Of a stretch of 64,000 nucleotides of DNA, positions 1-13,299 are shown in pieces. Every line of letters starts with the position of its first letter. Within the stretch, counting starts at the first letter, position 1. The stretch is taken from positions 6,530,684 through 6,594,683 of the forward strand of contig CM042562.1 of NCBI GenBank assembly GCA_023630585.1, given 5' to 3'. The DNA comes from Cranoglanis bouderius (lineage: Eukaryota; Chordata; Actinopteri; Siluriformes; Cranoglanididae). The notes under the pieces were generated by a model, which was given only the letters and a program-made list of their open reading frames with translations, was not told the DNA's origin and searched no databases. The position numbers and the translations under genes were made by a program.

Positions 1-3000
1 AAAGGGGGAAGCACTGCACAAATAACTAATTTTTGGGACTAGAGGGTGTTCAGAGCACTGATCCACTCTTCACGTAAGCACTAACCACTTAAAAATCACC
101 GAAAGTGGGTTTGAAGGAAAACAAGGCCATCCAAACCATGTCAGATGTGCACTAGATAAATTGAACTGAGCAGAATGCCATGGAATGGAATGGTCCCTGG
201 CTGAAATGCTGTTTTCCCATATGACCAGTCAGGGCTTTCGGTCATGCCCTCTTGCTCAGCTAATAGGACGGCTGCAGTACGGTCCTCTGTAGCAGCCCTT
301 AATTGGTCCGACTGCTGGAGAATAGCAGCTCATCAAAGACAGAGGCCAAGTCCCCAATGAAGCAATGGGGCATTGTCCATACGGAGCGCCACTTTTCCCA
401 TTAGCTGAATGAAAAATTCCTGTTTGGCAGAATGAAGGAGAATGAAAGGGTATTTAAGAAGTAGGTACTTCCTTACTCATTGCCAAAATATTTAATGGAC
501 ACGTCCAGAAGCGCTGAGGCGCAAGCAATAAGGTCTCGAGGGGCCAACTTATTCTTCATTTCAGAATAATTTGATTATGACATATGATTTAGGTCTGTAA
601 CATTCTGAACACTTTTTTATTAATCAGTTTATTTACTTTATTAATCAGTATGTAAATTGTTACCCTAAGAACCAAAAAGTTCTCCCAATTGCTTCAAGAT
701 TGCCAAACTGACGAATGCTTTCTAATGTGCTTGGTAAGGTATTTTTATATCCTTGCACCAGTGTGTGAATGCAACAGCAGTGGAAAACACAGACCACTAA
801 CACTTCCGTGCAGCACTATGGTATCCAAGGACTTGAAGTAAACTTTATCTCTTATTTCTTTATTAATACGCATGAGCTTATGTCTAGGGAATAAACATCC
901 ATCATCAAATGGCTTGTTTTCTCCCACCTCCTTTTGTGCTACAGCAATCAAAAGCAGATTATTTCTGAAATGAAACTTTTGCACAACCACAAATTATTTA
1001 GAAACATTCAGGCACACAAAGCAGGCTTAGAAAGCACACAGTGTATTTTCATGTGACACTCACTCACTCACTCACACAGCACAGTTTCAGGAATCAAATA
1101 TCACCGTCAGCACGCTACTCATTTATTTCACCCCGCATTCCATTTGTTGCCCCAGAAAACCATGACCTGGCTGGAATTGTAACTTGTGTCTCCCTGTCAA
1201 AGACATACCGCAGCACTGCTGTGCACATCGCCCTACAACACCTGGAGCTGCAGAGAAGATAGTCAGACGGCCCCTTTCTAAAGAGCACGCTCTTTTATTA
1301 ACGACATGTAATCCCAGTAGGCAGCCAATATGCCAGATCTTCTAGCTCCACTTCCCCCCTCGCTCACAGCAGTAAAAAAAAAAAAAAAAAAAAAAAAAGC
1401 AAAAGCAAAGAAGCTTTACTAGCATGCCGTAGCCAGATGATGTCACTCGAGTTTACATTAAGAGGGCCACAATCAAGCCTTACCTCTGGCTGTCAGTTTC
1501 TTCGTGTTTATTATTTTAGCAGCATATTCTTGGCCTGTAGACTTCTTCACACATCTGCGCACCACGGAAAAGGCACCCCTTGGGAGAAAAAAAAAAAAAA
1601 GGACAGCGTGATGTCACACATGCAGTGTGCTGAATGGTACTGATGCAATGCACAGAATGGCTGTCAGTCATGTGGCACATGGAGGCAGGGCTATGACAAA
1701 TGCAGGACGCAGAGCCACTCAACTCTACTACTATTACACAAAGAGCTGAGCAGTGGGCATGACTGTCAGATACATACAAGATATCGCAAACAGATATCAA
1801 CATCTGCTCGCCCAAAATGTGAGCTGTAACTAATATGAATTAATTAGCCTATATTGTAGATTAAAACAGAAAGCTGTACAATACAGCATTTACCTGACTA
1901 AGTGACTAAGACCATTTTGAGACTTATCCCATTATTCTGAGAGAACTGGCAGGAGCCATAGCAAAAAAAAAATTTAAATGCCTACTCTCTTAGGAAGAAA
2001 AAAAAAAAAAAAGTCAAATATAGGACCCGTAATGTTTCTTTGGTTGTCCAGATCTAGGCGAAATTGTTAATGTTCATTGTAGAACCCTAAATCAGTGTTT
2101 CCCTGTCAGAAAGGGTTTAAAACTACATCCTTTTAGCAAGCTTATATTAGTGTATAGAGACATGTATTAGACATTCAGACACTGAAAACAAGTGTCATGT
2201 CTAGATAGCTTCTAATCAAATAAATGAACTGTAGATTAGACAGGAATCGCATCCTTAATGCCGACATGCGAAATGAACTGTCTGACACATACAAGAGATC
2301 ATAAAAAATATGAAAATCTGCTTGCAGGTGTAATTCCTAAAAAGGCATCCGCCTTCGCATAAGTAGCTTCTTAAGACCGACTATATAAGAAAAAAAAAAA
2401 GTTAATGAGAAGTGGGTTGCAAATGCTCTAAATATTTAGGAACTAAACTACTTGCCTACTAATAGCCTAACAGATTACTGCTGACTTTTTGAAAATACAG
2501 ATTAAAATGCATATTAATATCTACCTGTTCATTACCCAAGCAAGTTTCTTACTCCACTGTAGTCATGCCATCTGCATGTCAGAAAAGCCTGGTCAACCTA
2601 TCTACTCACTGGAATACGGTTCATTTTGGGTTTTTATTTGTAATATATATACACAAATCAAGCTAAGTGGGTTTTTATTGTCATACCACACAATACTATA
2701 CCATACCATACATACTATACAACTCATATTTGGTTATTTGTATTTAGTAGTACAGTCTATTGTTTTGTTTTTTTTGTCTTGTCTATTGTCTGTGGAGCAT
2801 TCAAGCAAGAATTTCGTTGCACTTTGTACATGGTACTTGTAGATATGACAATAAACATTGTGACTTGTGATATACTGCATTGAAATCTTCAGAATTTGGC
2901 AAGACGACATACAACACCACAGCTTCACAGTGCACAGGATACATAAAATGCAAATACAAGACAGTGAAAAATGCGCAATAAATACACAGGACACACAAAA

Positions 3001-3553
3001 AAAGATGTGCAAAGAGACTCGTGCAAAGGATCAGTAATCCATTTTTCGTGTGTCTGAAATGGTCGATTAATACCGGGATACCGCGGTATTTTTAGACGAG
3101 GTGATCATACCGTGAAAATGTCATATCGTAACACCTTTAGGCTATCGTAACAGCTCGCGCACTTTGATAAGCGCTTTATTTCTCTAGTTCAACTGCTGTA
3201 GAACAAACCAAACAGCTTCCTGGCACGCCGAGGCTCTGTTACAGTGTTTCATCACAGCCTAGCTGTCATTAACGTGCATGAAACCCAAGTGAGCAACCAC
3301 AAGCAAATGCGTAAACACGCCGAAATGCTGCCGGTTTCAAACCGCTATCTGATCAAAGCAAGACACGGAACCGATCATCCATCGCGGCTTTAATCCGGAT
3401 GGCACACGCGCTGTGCTTTCAAAGAGGTTTAAGAGGTTTAAGAGTAGTTCCGAGTCGTTTCCTCGGCTGTCAACGTCTAGCTAAAACAATGGGATTACAC
3501 GTACAGGAGAGTTAAGTTGCGCCGAAGGCACAGAAACTACCCGAGCCACTTAC
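1..3553 (-). other. Intron 1 of a CaM kinase II gene (partial)
   Basis: This stretch lies directly downstream of the CaMKII exon 1 donor and up to the window edge, so by inference it is intron 1 sequence. No second exon is recognisable in it. It contains a poly-A run (about 1374-1398), several shorter A runs, a LINE-like tail near 2.6-2.9 kb and a fragment with the palindromic ataccgcggtat core near 3075. The rest is unremarkable AT-rich sequence. Confidence 0.6.
2610..2866 (+). repeat. Probable LINE 3' tail fragment
   Basis: The segment ends in gaatttcgttgcactttg followed by gacaataaacattgtgac. This resembles the common fish retroposon 3' end in which a 'gaatttc..ttgcac..acaataaa' block precedes insertion. 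No ORF is preserved. Family assignment is from memory of fish repeats and is uncertain. Confidence 0.4.
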
Positions 3554-3618
3554 TTCCCGAGCTCCTCGTAAAGCTGGTAATCTTCCGTAAACCTGGTGGA
3601 GGTGACAATTGTAGCCAT
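3554..3618 (-). CDS. camk2g: CaM kinase II, first coding exon (probably gamma)
   Basis: Read on the minus strand, the 65 nt from the ATG at 3618 encode MATIVTSTRFTEDYQLYEEL plus G and two bases of the next codon (AA). They end at a consensus donor GTAAGT (complement of 3548-3553). This matches the highly conserved CaMKII N-terminus (MAT..CTRF T-D/E-D/E-YQL..ELGK) that begins the Ser/Thr kinase domain, including the phase-2 break inside the Lys codon. CaMKII is a Ca2+/calmodulin-activated dodecameric kinase. Only this exon is in the window; kinase, regulatory and hub domains lie further left. Identity as CaMKII is near certain. The gamma paralogue is inferred because human CAMK2G lies close to SEC24C on chromosome 10; the residues alone do not separate gamma from alpha. 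Confidence 0.85.
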
Positions 3619-3721
3619 GTTGTGCGGGGAGGGGGTGTCGCCGAGCGCTTCTCTGACCGCTGTGTGTTCGCGTTTCGGGAGGAGATCCTCTGAATTTCAT
3701 GTGTTCAGACAGAAAGGGAGG

Positions 3722-3780
<59 letters not shown>

Positions 3781-3900
3781 GTAAAGAAAAAAAGGGGAGG
3801 GAGTGTTGCTAGAGCTGGAAGGGAAGTCACGTAAGATCTCGCGAGACTTCGTCCAAGCCCGCAAAGTCATGATGATGCGTAAAGGCGTGCGTACAGACTA
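3619..3900 (-). promoter_or_regulatory. 5'UTR/promoter region of the CaMKII gene
   Basis: A locally GC- and CpG-rich stretch (cgccgagcgcttctctgacc, ggcgcgcgcgcg, ctcgcgagac) lies upstream of the minus-strand ATG in an otherwise AT-rich region. It contains a pure GA/CT dinucleotide tract at 3732-3779, starting about 115 nt upstream of the start codon. CpG-island-like character suggests the transcription start is here. The exact start site cannot be placed. Confidence 0.55.
3732..3779. repeat. (GA)n microsatellite
   Basis: Uninterrupted GA repeat of about 48 bp immediately after an alternating GC run, within the CaMKII 5' region. On the gene's sense strand it is a CT tract. Confidence 0.95.
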
Positions 3901-3958
3901 TTGTAATTAAAATGTTGAGCTTGCATAAATATACATAACAGGTTAATTATAATAATTC

Positions 3959-3963
<5 letters not shown>

Positions 3964-4024
<61 letters not shown>

Positions 4025-4077
4025 TTATTTATTTATTTATTTATATGTATGTAAATAATTTATTTATATGTATGTAA

Positions 4078-4118
<41 letters not shown>
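3964..4118. repeat. Compound microsatellite (TA)n-(TTTA)n-(CA)n
   Basis: TA repeat to 4020, TTTA repeat to about 4043, a degenerate tatgtaaat region, then CA repeat at about 4089-4117. No gene is associated. Confidence 0.95.
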
Positions 4119-4124
<6 letters not shown>

Positions 4125-4703
4125 TGCCAGGTTGAAAGGGGGGCAGGAGCACACCAAAGAGGTGGCACCTAATTATGAATAGAGAATATGATGCAATTCT
4201 TCCTTGGTGCAAAAATAAATGGCTGCATAGTGGCATTACTGTGCTGGCTTCATAGTTCCCTAATATTCAAGAAATGTGGTTAAAATAACTAGGACGCTAC
4301 AATAACATGAGTCAGTCGTAATTCATTAGGTCATTCTTGTAAGTATGTGCCAGGTTGAAACGAAATTCAGATGTCATCTTTGTAAGCCTTAATTGTTTTT
4401 TTTGATGAAAGCCTATTTTAAGGAAACTATAGACAGAAAAGCAGGTCATGTGATGTTTCAGTTTGCAAGTAAGGGCTTGTAGACAGGTTTTGCAACATAG
4501 TTACGGTTTTGCCTACGCATATATATCCCTTATGGCATTGTCTTCAATTCCACTGGGAATAAAGTTTGTGCATATACCCATCCTCACTGGATGGATAATA
4601 TGTATGTGCAGTGATGGCACAGTGGTGCACCAGGATAGCATTGCTACGTCACAGCTCCAGGGTCACTGGTTCAATCCTGAGCTTGGTTTACTGTCTGTGT
4701 GTA

Positions 4704-4925
4704 GTAATTGTGCAGTGGTGGTTGAGTAGTTAAAGCCCTGGGTTACTGATCAGAATGTTGGGGGGTTCAAGTCCCAGCCAAGCTGCCACTGTTACCCCTC
4801 TCTGCTCCAGGGGTATGGTATCATGGCTGACCCTGTGCTCTGACCCCAACTTCCTCACAAGGAATGCTGGGATATGTGAAGAATTTCACTGTGTAATGTA
4901 TCACATAATGTATTCACTATAATGT
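4704..4925 (+). repeat. Second tRNA-derived SINE
   Basis: It starts gtgcagtggtggttgagtag, followed by gggttactgatcagaatg and a B-box-like ggttcaagtccc, then ccactgttacccctctctgc. The same family recurs at 37.27 kb (ggtggttaaggcgttgggct, gtgagttcaaatcccagc). tRNA-like A and B box heads indicate a Pol III-derived SINE and not a functional tRNA, because no cloverleaf closes. Confidence 0.7.
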
Positions 4926-4928
4926 ATA

Positions 4929-5424
<496 letters not shown>

Positions 5425-5645
5425 TAGTTTCCCTAGTTCTCCCCATGTCCACATGGGTTTCCTCCCACTGTCCAAAAACATGCCAGTGAGTGGATTGTCA
5501 AAGCTAAATTGCCACTAGGTGTGACTGAATGTGTCCCATTCAGGGTGTATTCCAACCTGGTGCATGGTGTTCCATGGATAGGCTCCAGATCCACCACAAC
5601 CCAGAATAGTAACTCTAAAGCGGTTACAGAAAATGAATATTAAGT

Positions 5646-8570
5646 GTACCCTGTATTGACCTGTGCCACTGCATGTTTGATAGCATGTGCTCATAATCTA
5701 CTACAATATTATAGAAGTGATAGTCTGGGTCAATGTTTAAATGAGGTCTACAAGCACCCATTTTAAGATAGGAACGTTGCAACAAAGTGGTAACATTTAT
5801 ATTGGCTCTTCAGTATCCATTCTGTCAGTAGATTCCCTTAAATGGTGTTCAGTGCAGAGCACTGGGAATAGTTAGTGGCCCTATCCCCATCTGGTTAGCA
5901 GCCTTTGTTTAATCTCTCCTTTACTGGCTATGATGAAAAGGCTTAATAATTCAGGGGCTTGTTGTTATTGCTAGATAGACTGGCATAGAGGGTTATAAGG
6001 GTCATAAGTTTAAAAGTCAAGTTTATTCTCCTTCAGGGGTTTGCATTGTTAAGGCACAAGTAGTATTATACGTACCTATGTAAAACAGCTTGAATAAGAA
6101 TCATTGAGGCATTATATAATTTTGCATGCAAGTGGGCATGCTCATTATTAAATTTGATGATACCTCAAAAAGAAGCATTTATTCATTTGTGAATTTAAAA
6201 TGCATTAGAAATATCCAGGAGCCTGGGTAAATGTGCCAAAACCTGCTCTGTGACATCAACATCTAGGAATTATTTGAAAAATCAATCACACTATAGTGGG
6301 AAAGGAAAACACCAAAACATACATAGCATGTTTACGTAGCATTTTGTCTATTTGATAAGTAAGACCACTTGAGACATTTCACTTTATATTTAGTTGAATG
6401 ACTGGAACCTTAGGAGAAATATTGAAATACCAGCACTCTTAGAAAAAAAAAAAAAGTCAAATCTAGAACCCTTCAGGGGAACTTGTAATCTAAACCCTTT
6501 CCCCCAAATCTGAGGGAACCCGTAAAGTATCAGTGTTTAACCCTACAACAAAGCGTTTCCCTAACAGAAAGGCTTCAAAACATTCTCTTTTTAGGCAACT
6601 AAGAATCTTTAATTATACAAAGAACCCATGAACACCCTTTTCTAAAAGTGTACAGAGGCCTGCTTCAGACATTCGGACACTGAAACCAGGAGACATGACT
6701 GGGTAGCGTCTAATCAAATAAATGAGCTCATGTAGATAAGATGAGAATGGTTAACCTCCATCCTTAACCTACACCATGCCAACAGTCTGATAAAGTAGGC
6801 CAAGCGTGTACCTCCAGAGCATAACATTAATAATCTGTAGTAGATTAATAATCTCAGAAATGCTGATTTGAGTGACTTGAGAATGCTTTGCAAATTTCTA
6901 CAATGACTTGGCATCGTAGTGAATGGAGAACACGTCAGTCCTTACAACTCAAATTGCAAGACAACAATCATAGCATGAGGCACGTAAATTAGTCATCGAT
7001 CAATACAGATCAATTGGTTATTTTTAACCTGTTGAACTGATAGCCTCATGGCTGTTTTTTTGGCCTTAGAGCAAGGTCTTTAGCCTTATGCGGCCTTGGG
7101 AGTGAAATGTTACTCACTGCTGCTATGGCCACAAATTCACTTACTGCAGGAAGAATATGTAAAGAATAAACCACATTATTATGGCTGGGTGCTAGGTATT
7201 ATTAAGTGTCCATGATCAAAATCCCTCCCATAGTATCTACCAGCATAGGTGATGCTATAGCTGGTCAGTGTGGCACAAATTAAACAGAATATGTTTATTT
7301 TTAAGTTTTAGAAATTAGATATATACAGAATAAATGTACATCCATTTAATTAAAAAGATACAAACTTTGCATAAAAACTTTCATTTCTATCGACCTTTAC
7401 TATCAAGAGTCTACTGTAAGCTATTAAAATCCTTTTACCTATTTCAAGGCTTCTTATACACAGGTCAAATATTTATTTGTAACACTTTAATCTTCAGTAA
7501 TAAACTCTTTATATAATCAAATTGGTATGTTGGTAAATACATTCATTTATTACATTCATTTCATTAACACATTGAATAATGTGTTATTTATATTCAGTAA
7601 TAAACTAAATAAATTTTATATAATCAAATAACACATAGCTTGTTAAATATTGCTTATGTAACTTTGTAAATATATTAGTACAATAGTAAATACATTGATT
7701 AAACAATTTGAAAACAAATATTTAAGAGGTTTGCAGGGATCTTCAATTCCAGTCCTGCCTTACAAAGATTCAGGGTTTCTTTCTCCCAACATACCTGATC
7801 TTACCCATCTCCTGAACATTATCATTATCAAGAGAATCCTATTATAAAGCTTTTAAGCCGATGCCTAAATATTCATACATTATATACAATGTATTTAAAC
7901 CTAAACTTTATAGTGTACAATAATATTCATGAAATCATCATGAATTAATCATTAATCTTTAATTAGTAAACTATGTATTACTAGCTTATAAATATTTACT
8001 TACCAGTCTTAAGTGAAATTATACCACACTGCTGTTGAATTCACAAATCCGGCAGAAGGCGTTGATTAATTTTCTACAGCAGCACAAATCTGACATCAGT
8101 GCTGGCAATCATTTAACACTATCGTTTCTATACTAACAGCTAATTCACAGGAACGTGTATGGCAGACACTCAACATAATCTACAGTAGGTCTAATAATAA
8201 ATGGATGCAAAAAAAAACAAAAAACATGCTGTTATTAAACAAAGAAAGACATAATCGCTGTGGTGAAGCGTTACTAAGGAGATGATTATTTAACATTTAT
8301 GGAAGGTGTCTCCAGTGACAGCGCTTTGTAACCGTCAGAGGTAAAGCTATTGCTGCCACATCCAAATTTATAGATGGAGGACGTTGTGTTTCGTAGTTTC
8401 TCTGTAACATGACAAGCTGCGTTTGTTTTAGTCTTGTTAACTTCAGTACAAAAAGTATGCTGTGCCATTCTTTACTTGATTTAAAAATAAATAAATAAAT
8501 AAAGTAAATGTTGTCAGATTTCAAAGTTCCTGTTATAGGAAAAAAAAAACGTTAGGGTGGTAATGTATCA
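5646..8570. other. Intergenic, no recognisable feature
   Basis: AT-rich single-copy-looking sequence with short A/T runs. Only spurious short ORFs occur, and I recognise no exon, RNA gene or full repeat. Confidence 0.6.
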
Positions 8571-8589
8571 CATCACGTTGTTTTTTTGT

Positions 8590-9000
8590 TTTTTTTTACT
8601 TATTTATTATTTTCTCCTCAGTTTGGTCACCTGCCAATTCCCACCTACCAGCCTGCTCTCCCCTATCATGCAGCAGCTATCGACAGAGGAGGGTGAAAGC
8701 TACCACATCCTTCCTCCGAAGCACATGATGCCAGCCAACAGCAGCTGTTTAAACTGCTGATCATGCCGCATGACTGGATATCATAACACTTAAAGGAAAG
8801 CACTGTCTACCCTCTTCCGCATACATCAGTTCACAGACGCCCACGATTGGTTAGTGTCACTGTGATTGACAGGGGAGAGAGTATGCCATGCCTCTCACCC
8901 AGAGAGTACAGCCCATTTTTCTTCCTTGGTTCCCAGCCACGGGTGGCCATGGTCTTGTCTTGCACAGCCCTGTTGTTGATTATTGTCCTATAAAAGCATG
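8590..9000 (+). repeat. Interspersed fish repeat, unclassified
   Basis: The block gtcacctgccaattcccacc, catgcagcagctatcgacag, tccgaagcacatgatgccag, acgcccacgattggttagtg, cacccagagagtacagccca resembles a widespread fish repeat that I know from its 'cgacagaggagggtgaa...cccacgattggctagtgtcactgtgattgac' core. No coding capacity. Class unknown. Confidence 0.5.
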
Positions 9001-9959
9001 TCTTGCTGTGTTTTATTCCATACTTGTTACCGATTTGTTTTGACTTGGTGCAGAGTATCATGGATAAATAGGCTACACTTACAGTATTTGATGGACGTTT
9101 CAGTGTCAGCGATCTGCAGGATTTATTTATTTAAACTCTTTGCGTGCCTCATGTGTCAACACTGGCAGCAAAGTCTGGGAAAGACGACTCCACTCAGGTC
9201 AAGTGCCAAAGCACGCAATACCTTTTTCTATGATAATATAAATTCTGCTTTAGAGATGAATTTCATTTCCTTATTTGGTTGTTTGATACTATTGAGTAGA
9301 TTCTTGTACTGGGTATCTCTTGATGGGTTACCTTAAAAAGAAAACTAATCAGTTTTCATTCTATCATTTTGCATATAACATTTTGTTTTGATCTTAATTT
9401 GTGCATATTTAGTGATTATACTACAGTGGACTGATATTGCACAAGTGTTATCTTGGTGACCTGTGGTATGATGTAATTCTGGGGCCAGTGATACCTTTAT
9501 ATTTACATAGCCAATGAAGTTTTGCTGCCTCCCTCTTGTGCTGCTTCCTACACCCTCTATGTCTACCCTATGTCTACCAGTGATATAGTCTAATGTTAAA
9601 TCTTAAATCACCACCTGTCAATCCAAGTCAACTTGTCATCTCACCCTCACATTTAAGTAAAGTTCCTAAAATGTTACTCAAATCAAGTCTCAGGGAGGTG
9701 ACTGGGTGAGTAGGTAAGTAGTATTACAGTTGTAGTAGCACACTGTTAATGACAAAACAGCATTTTTTCCCTGTAGCTTATGGACATATCAGAATATGTC
9801 CAAAGACTGAGACTCATAAACTCAAGTGTTAGTTGGATATTAAGTCAAATCAAATAGTACAAGTTACAAGAAAAAATAAATTAAAAACTGTGACTTAAGC
9901 TGAAGTTATTACATCTCTACTATTCACTGCATTACTTTTAGTTCTATTCATTGTCCCCC
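9001..9959. other. Intergenic, no recognisable feature
   Basis: AT-rich sequence with short spurious ORFs. Nothing supported. Confidence 0.5.
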
Positions 9960-10318
9960 CCCCACCCTTCTTTCCTTTTCTCATATTCACTCTATATAAC
10001 ACTGTACATCCCTGTTCATTTTATTGTGTGTTTACAATGTTTACACTGTTGACAGTGTTTGCACTGCACTGCCACTTTAATTCCACTCAAGACTGCTGCT
10101 TATATCTACAATGTTTACATCCCACTGCACTCCCACATCACACTCTTACACTGTATTCTTTTTATACATACATATACATATTTATTCTTTTTGTTTGTTT
10201 GTTTCATTTATAATGGTTAATTACTTTTAGTATACTTCTGACTCTGTGTGCTGCTGCAGTAGGTGAATTTCCCTCTGGAATGAATAAAGTGATCGGTCGA
10301 TGTATCTATTTATCTATC
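9960..10318 (+). mobile_element. LINE 3' end with (ATCT)n tail
   Basis: Text such as gcactgccactttaattcc, tttacatcccactgcactcc and gaatttccctctggaatgaa followed by taaagtgatcggtcgatg and a tatctatttatctatctat tail is typical of the 3'UTR and tail of fish non-LTR retrotransposons, whose ends read 'gaatttccctc..g.ataaagt(atct)n'. It is truncated with no ORF. Confidence 0.6.
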
Positions 10319-10420
10319 TATCACTTGAAAACCACAGCATGACAAAAGATCATGATATGTAGATAGATGGATGTATCTACATATCATGATCTTTTGTCAT
10401 GCTGTGGTTTTCAAGTGATA
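10319..10420. repeat. Perfect 47-bp inverted repeat (hairpin)
   Basis: Left arm 10319-10365 begins tatcacttgaaaaccacagc. Right arm 10374-10420 is its exact reverse complement, ending gctgtggttttcaagtgata. The spacer is the 8 nt gatggatg. All 47 positions pair. It abuts the ATCT-repeat tail of the LINE fragment and has no similarity to the surrounding elements that I can see. Confidence 0.95.
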
Positions 10421-10762
10421 TTTTTACATTGTTGTCAAGGTACCTTTTCAGTGTCCCATGATTGAATCACAGATGTAACATACAGACAGACTTTTACAGA
10501 TGGCACTATCAACTTCTTGAGGGTGCGGATGACAGAGAAAGAGAGAGTAGAAAACAGGAATAGCATATAAGCTCACACTAATACTAGCCATAACTTACAA
10601 CGTTAATACTAGATGTCACTCGCACTACTTCTGTCTCTTTTGAGAAGATTTACAGTTTAATCTTCAAGGTCGATTTATGACGTGCTCTTCCAAAACACAT
10701 TCAGTTATGATATAAGGTGAGTCGTGCATCCCTCTTAGACCTGAAGTGTGACTTCAGATTTA

Positions 10763-12146
10763 CAGTGGGGGAAAAAGTATTTGATCCCCTGCTGATTTTG
10801 TACGTTTGCCCACTGACAAAGAAATGATCAGTCTATAATTTTAATGGTAGGTGTATTTTAACAGTGAGAGACAGAATAACAACAAAAAAAATCCAGAAAA
10901 ACGCATTTCAAAAAAGTTATAAATTGACTTGCATTTTAATGAGGGAAATAAGTATTTGACCCCTTCAACTTAGTACTTGGTGGCAAAACCCTTGTTGACA
11001 ATCACAGAGGTCAGACGTTTCTTGTCGTTGGCCACCAGGTTTGCACACATCTCAGGAGGGATTTTGTCCCACTCCTCTTTGCAGATCCTCTCCAAGTCAT
11101 TAAGGTCATTTTCAGTGCCCTGGCTGAGGGAAGGAGGTTCTCACCCAAGTTTTGACGGTACATGGCCCCGTCCATCGTCCCTTTGATGCGGTGCAGTTGT
11201 CCTGTCCCCTTAGCAGAAAAACACCCCCAAAGCATAATGTTCCTACCTCCATGTTTGATGGTGGGGATGGTGTTATGACTTGGGGTCATAGGCAGCATTC
11301 CTCCTCCTCCAAACACGGCGAGTTGAGTTGATTCCAAAGAGATCTGACCACACCTGACCACAACACTTTCACTCAGTTCTCCTCTGAATCATTCAGGCAA
11401 ACTTCAGACGGGCCTGTACATGTGCTTTCTTGAGCAGGGGGACCTTGCGGGCACTGCAGGATTTCAGTCCTTCATGGCGTAGTGTGTTACCAGTTGTTTT
11501 CTTGGTGACTATGGTCCCAGCTGCCTTGAGATCATTAACAAGATCCTCCCGTGTAGTTCTGGGCTGATTCCTCACCGTTCTCATGATCATTGAAACTCCA
11601 CGAGGTGAGATCTTGCATGGAGCCCCAGACCGAGGGAGACTGACAGTTTCTTTCATTTGCGAATAATCGCACCAACTGTTGTCACCTTCTCACCAAGCTG
11701 CTTGGCGATGGTCTTGTAGCCCATTCCAGCCTTGTGTAGGTCTACAATCTTGTCCCTGACATCCTTGGACAGCTCTTTGGTCTTGGCCATGGTGGAGAGT
11801 TTGGAATCTGATTGATTGATTGCTTCTGTGGACAGGTGTCTTTTTAAAGGTAACAAACTGAGATTAGGAGCACTCCCTTTAAGAGAGTGCTCCTAAACTC
11901 AGCTCATTACCTGTGTAAAAGACACCTGGGAGCCAGAAATCTTGCTGATTGATAGGGGATCAAATACTTATTTCCCTCATTAAAATGCAAATCAATTTCT
12001 AACTTTTTTGAAATGCGTTTTTCTGGATTTTTAACAGTCTCTCACTGTTAAAATACACCTACCATTAAAATTATAGACTGATCATTTCTTTGTCAGTGGG
12101 TAAACGTACAAAATCAGCAGGGGATCAAATACTTTTTCCCCCACTG
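10763..12146 (-). mobile_element. Tc1-like transposon, copy 1 (internally deleted)
   Basis: Ends are inverted (cagtgggggaaaaagtattt at left; complement of right end cagtgggggaaaaagtattt), bounded by TA. A second inverted pair about 200 bp inside (gaggtcaaatacttattt-type) completes the IR/DR layout of fish Tc1 elements. The transposase is on the minus strand: start MAKTKELSKDVRDKIVDLHK at about 11790, paired-type helix-turn-helix, RTVRNQPRTTREDL, then RRVWRRR-like and GCFSAKGTGQLHRIKG blocks. The reading frame is broken several times. The catalytic segment carrying HDNDPKHT and WPSQSPDLNPIE is missing: text passes from ARALKM directly to TLMTW. The element cannot mobilise itself. Confidence 0.95.
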
Positions 12147-12948
12147 TACTTCAACAACTCAACAACCTCGAGTCCACTGATTTGATGACAGCTAGAAGTT
12201 GTCAGGAAGCCTTGCATCATCTCTTCGGTGAAACCCTAATCAACAACCATCCCCAACAGCAATGTGGTTTGAATCCTGCTAAATGTTTAATACACTGTAG
12301 AGCCCATTAGAGAGAAGCAGCCTTAGTCAAAAGCTGAGTGATGTTTTAAAAGTGTGGGCTTCTGGTGTGGGTGGTGAAGAGTAGGCAACACTATGCAATG
12401 CTTCTGCCAAAATTTCCAAAGAGTTGTGCAGAATCATTTCAGAATCAGTATTATTTTCTCCATTACAATATGCGATGATAATCATTTCTCCTTCCGAAAT
12501 GTGTAAATCAGATTGCACACACGCCTACTGACAACCTATGTGATATCTACTCTTTTTTCACACATTATTATACATGTCCTTAAATGAGGACACGCATAGC
12601 CCTGCTATTAAAAAAAAAAATAGCTGTAATTGGGAGAATACGAGGACATGACATCAGGTTTTATATTAGACGCAGCAGAGGCCAGTGGGAAGGTGGCCCA
12701 CGGCCATCCCACAGTGTTTATGTAAGAGAGTGCATCACACTTCGGCTCGTGTTAGCATCTTCCCCCTCACCACACGTTCCCAACTGACCTGTTTTATACA
12801 CCACATCACACCTCAGCAGAGGGAACGCAGAGGTAAGAAAGAAAAAAAGAGAAAATGAGAGTAAGACTGCAGATGGAATAAAACTATGTATAAGAAATTC
12901 ATCAAGCTGTACATGGTATGTATGTATATATGTATGTGTGTGTGTTTG

Positions 12949-12982
<34 letters not shown>

Positions 12983-13202
12983 CATCTGGGTTATGCATAC
13001 TGGAATCTTCTTTAGGCTTGTCGTCTAAGCTGATGTGCTCCTCCCTAAGTGTGGTGAGATGATATAGTCACACTGGACACGTTGTAACATACCTACGTAC
13101 ACCTCATCCTTTTGCAATATTTACCAGAAAGCTTTCCAGGATAGAGATCATTTGCACAGACATATCTGAGATAGTTAGAGAGGGAGATGTGAAAAGAGAG
13201 AG

Positions 13203-13205
<3 letters not shown>

Positions 13206-13297
<92 letters not shown>
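13206..13297. repeat. (GA)n homopurine tract
   Basis: Ninety-two bp of uninterrupted GA, extended leftward by an impure purine-rich stretch from about 13190. It yields apparent Leu-Ser repeat ORFs on the minus strand that should not be annotated as genes. Confidence 0.97.

Positions 13298-13299
<2 letters not shown>

Noticed and set aside
1041..1262. 73-codon plus-strand ORF in the CaMKII intron
   Set aside because: No recognisable motif and no splice or context support.
11011..11856. Host gene encoding a helix-turn-helix protein
   Set aside because: All pieces are a broken Tc1 transposase between Tc1 terminal repeats.
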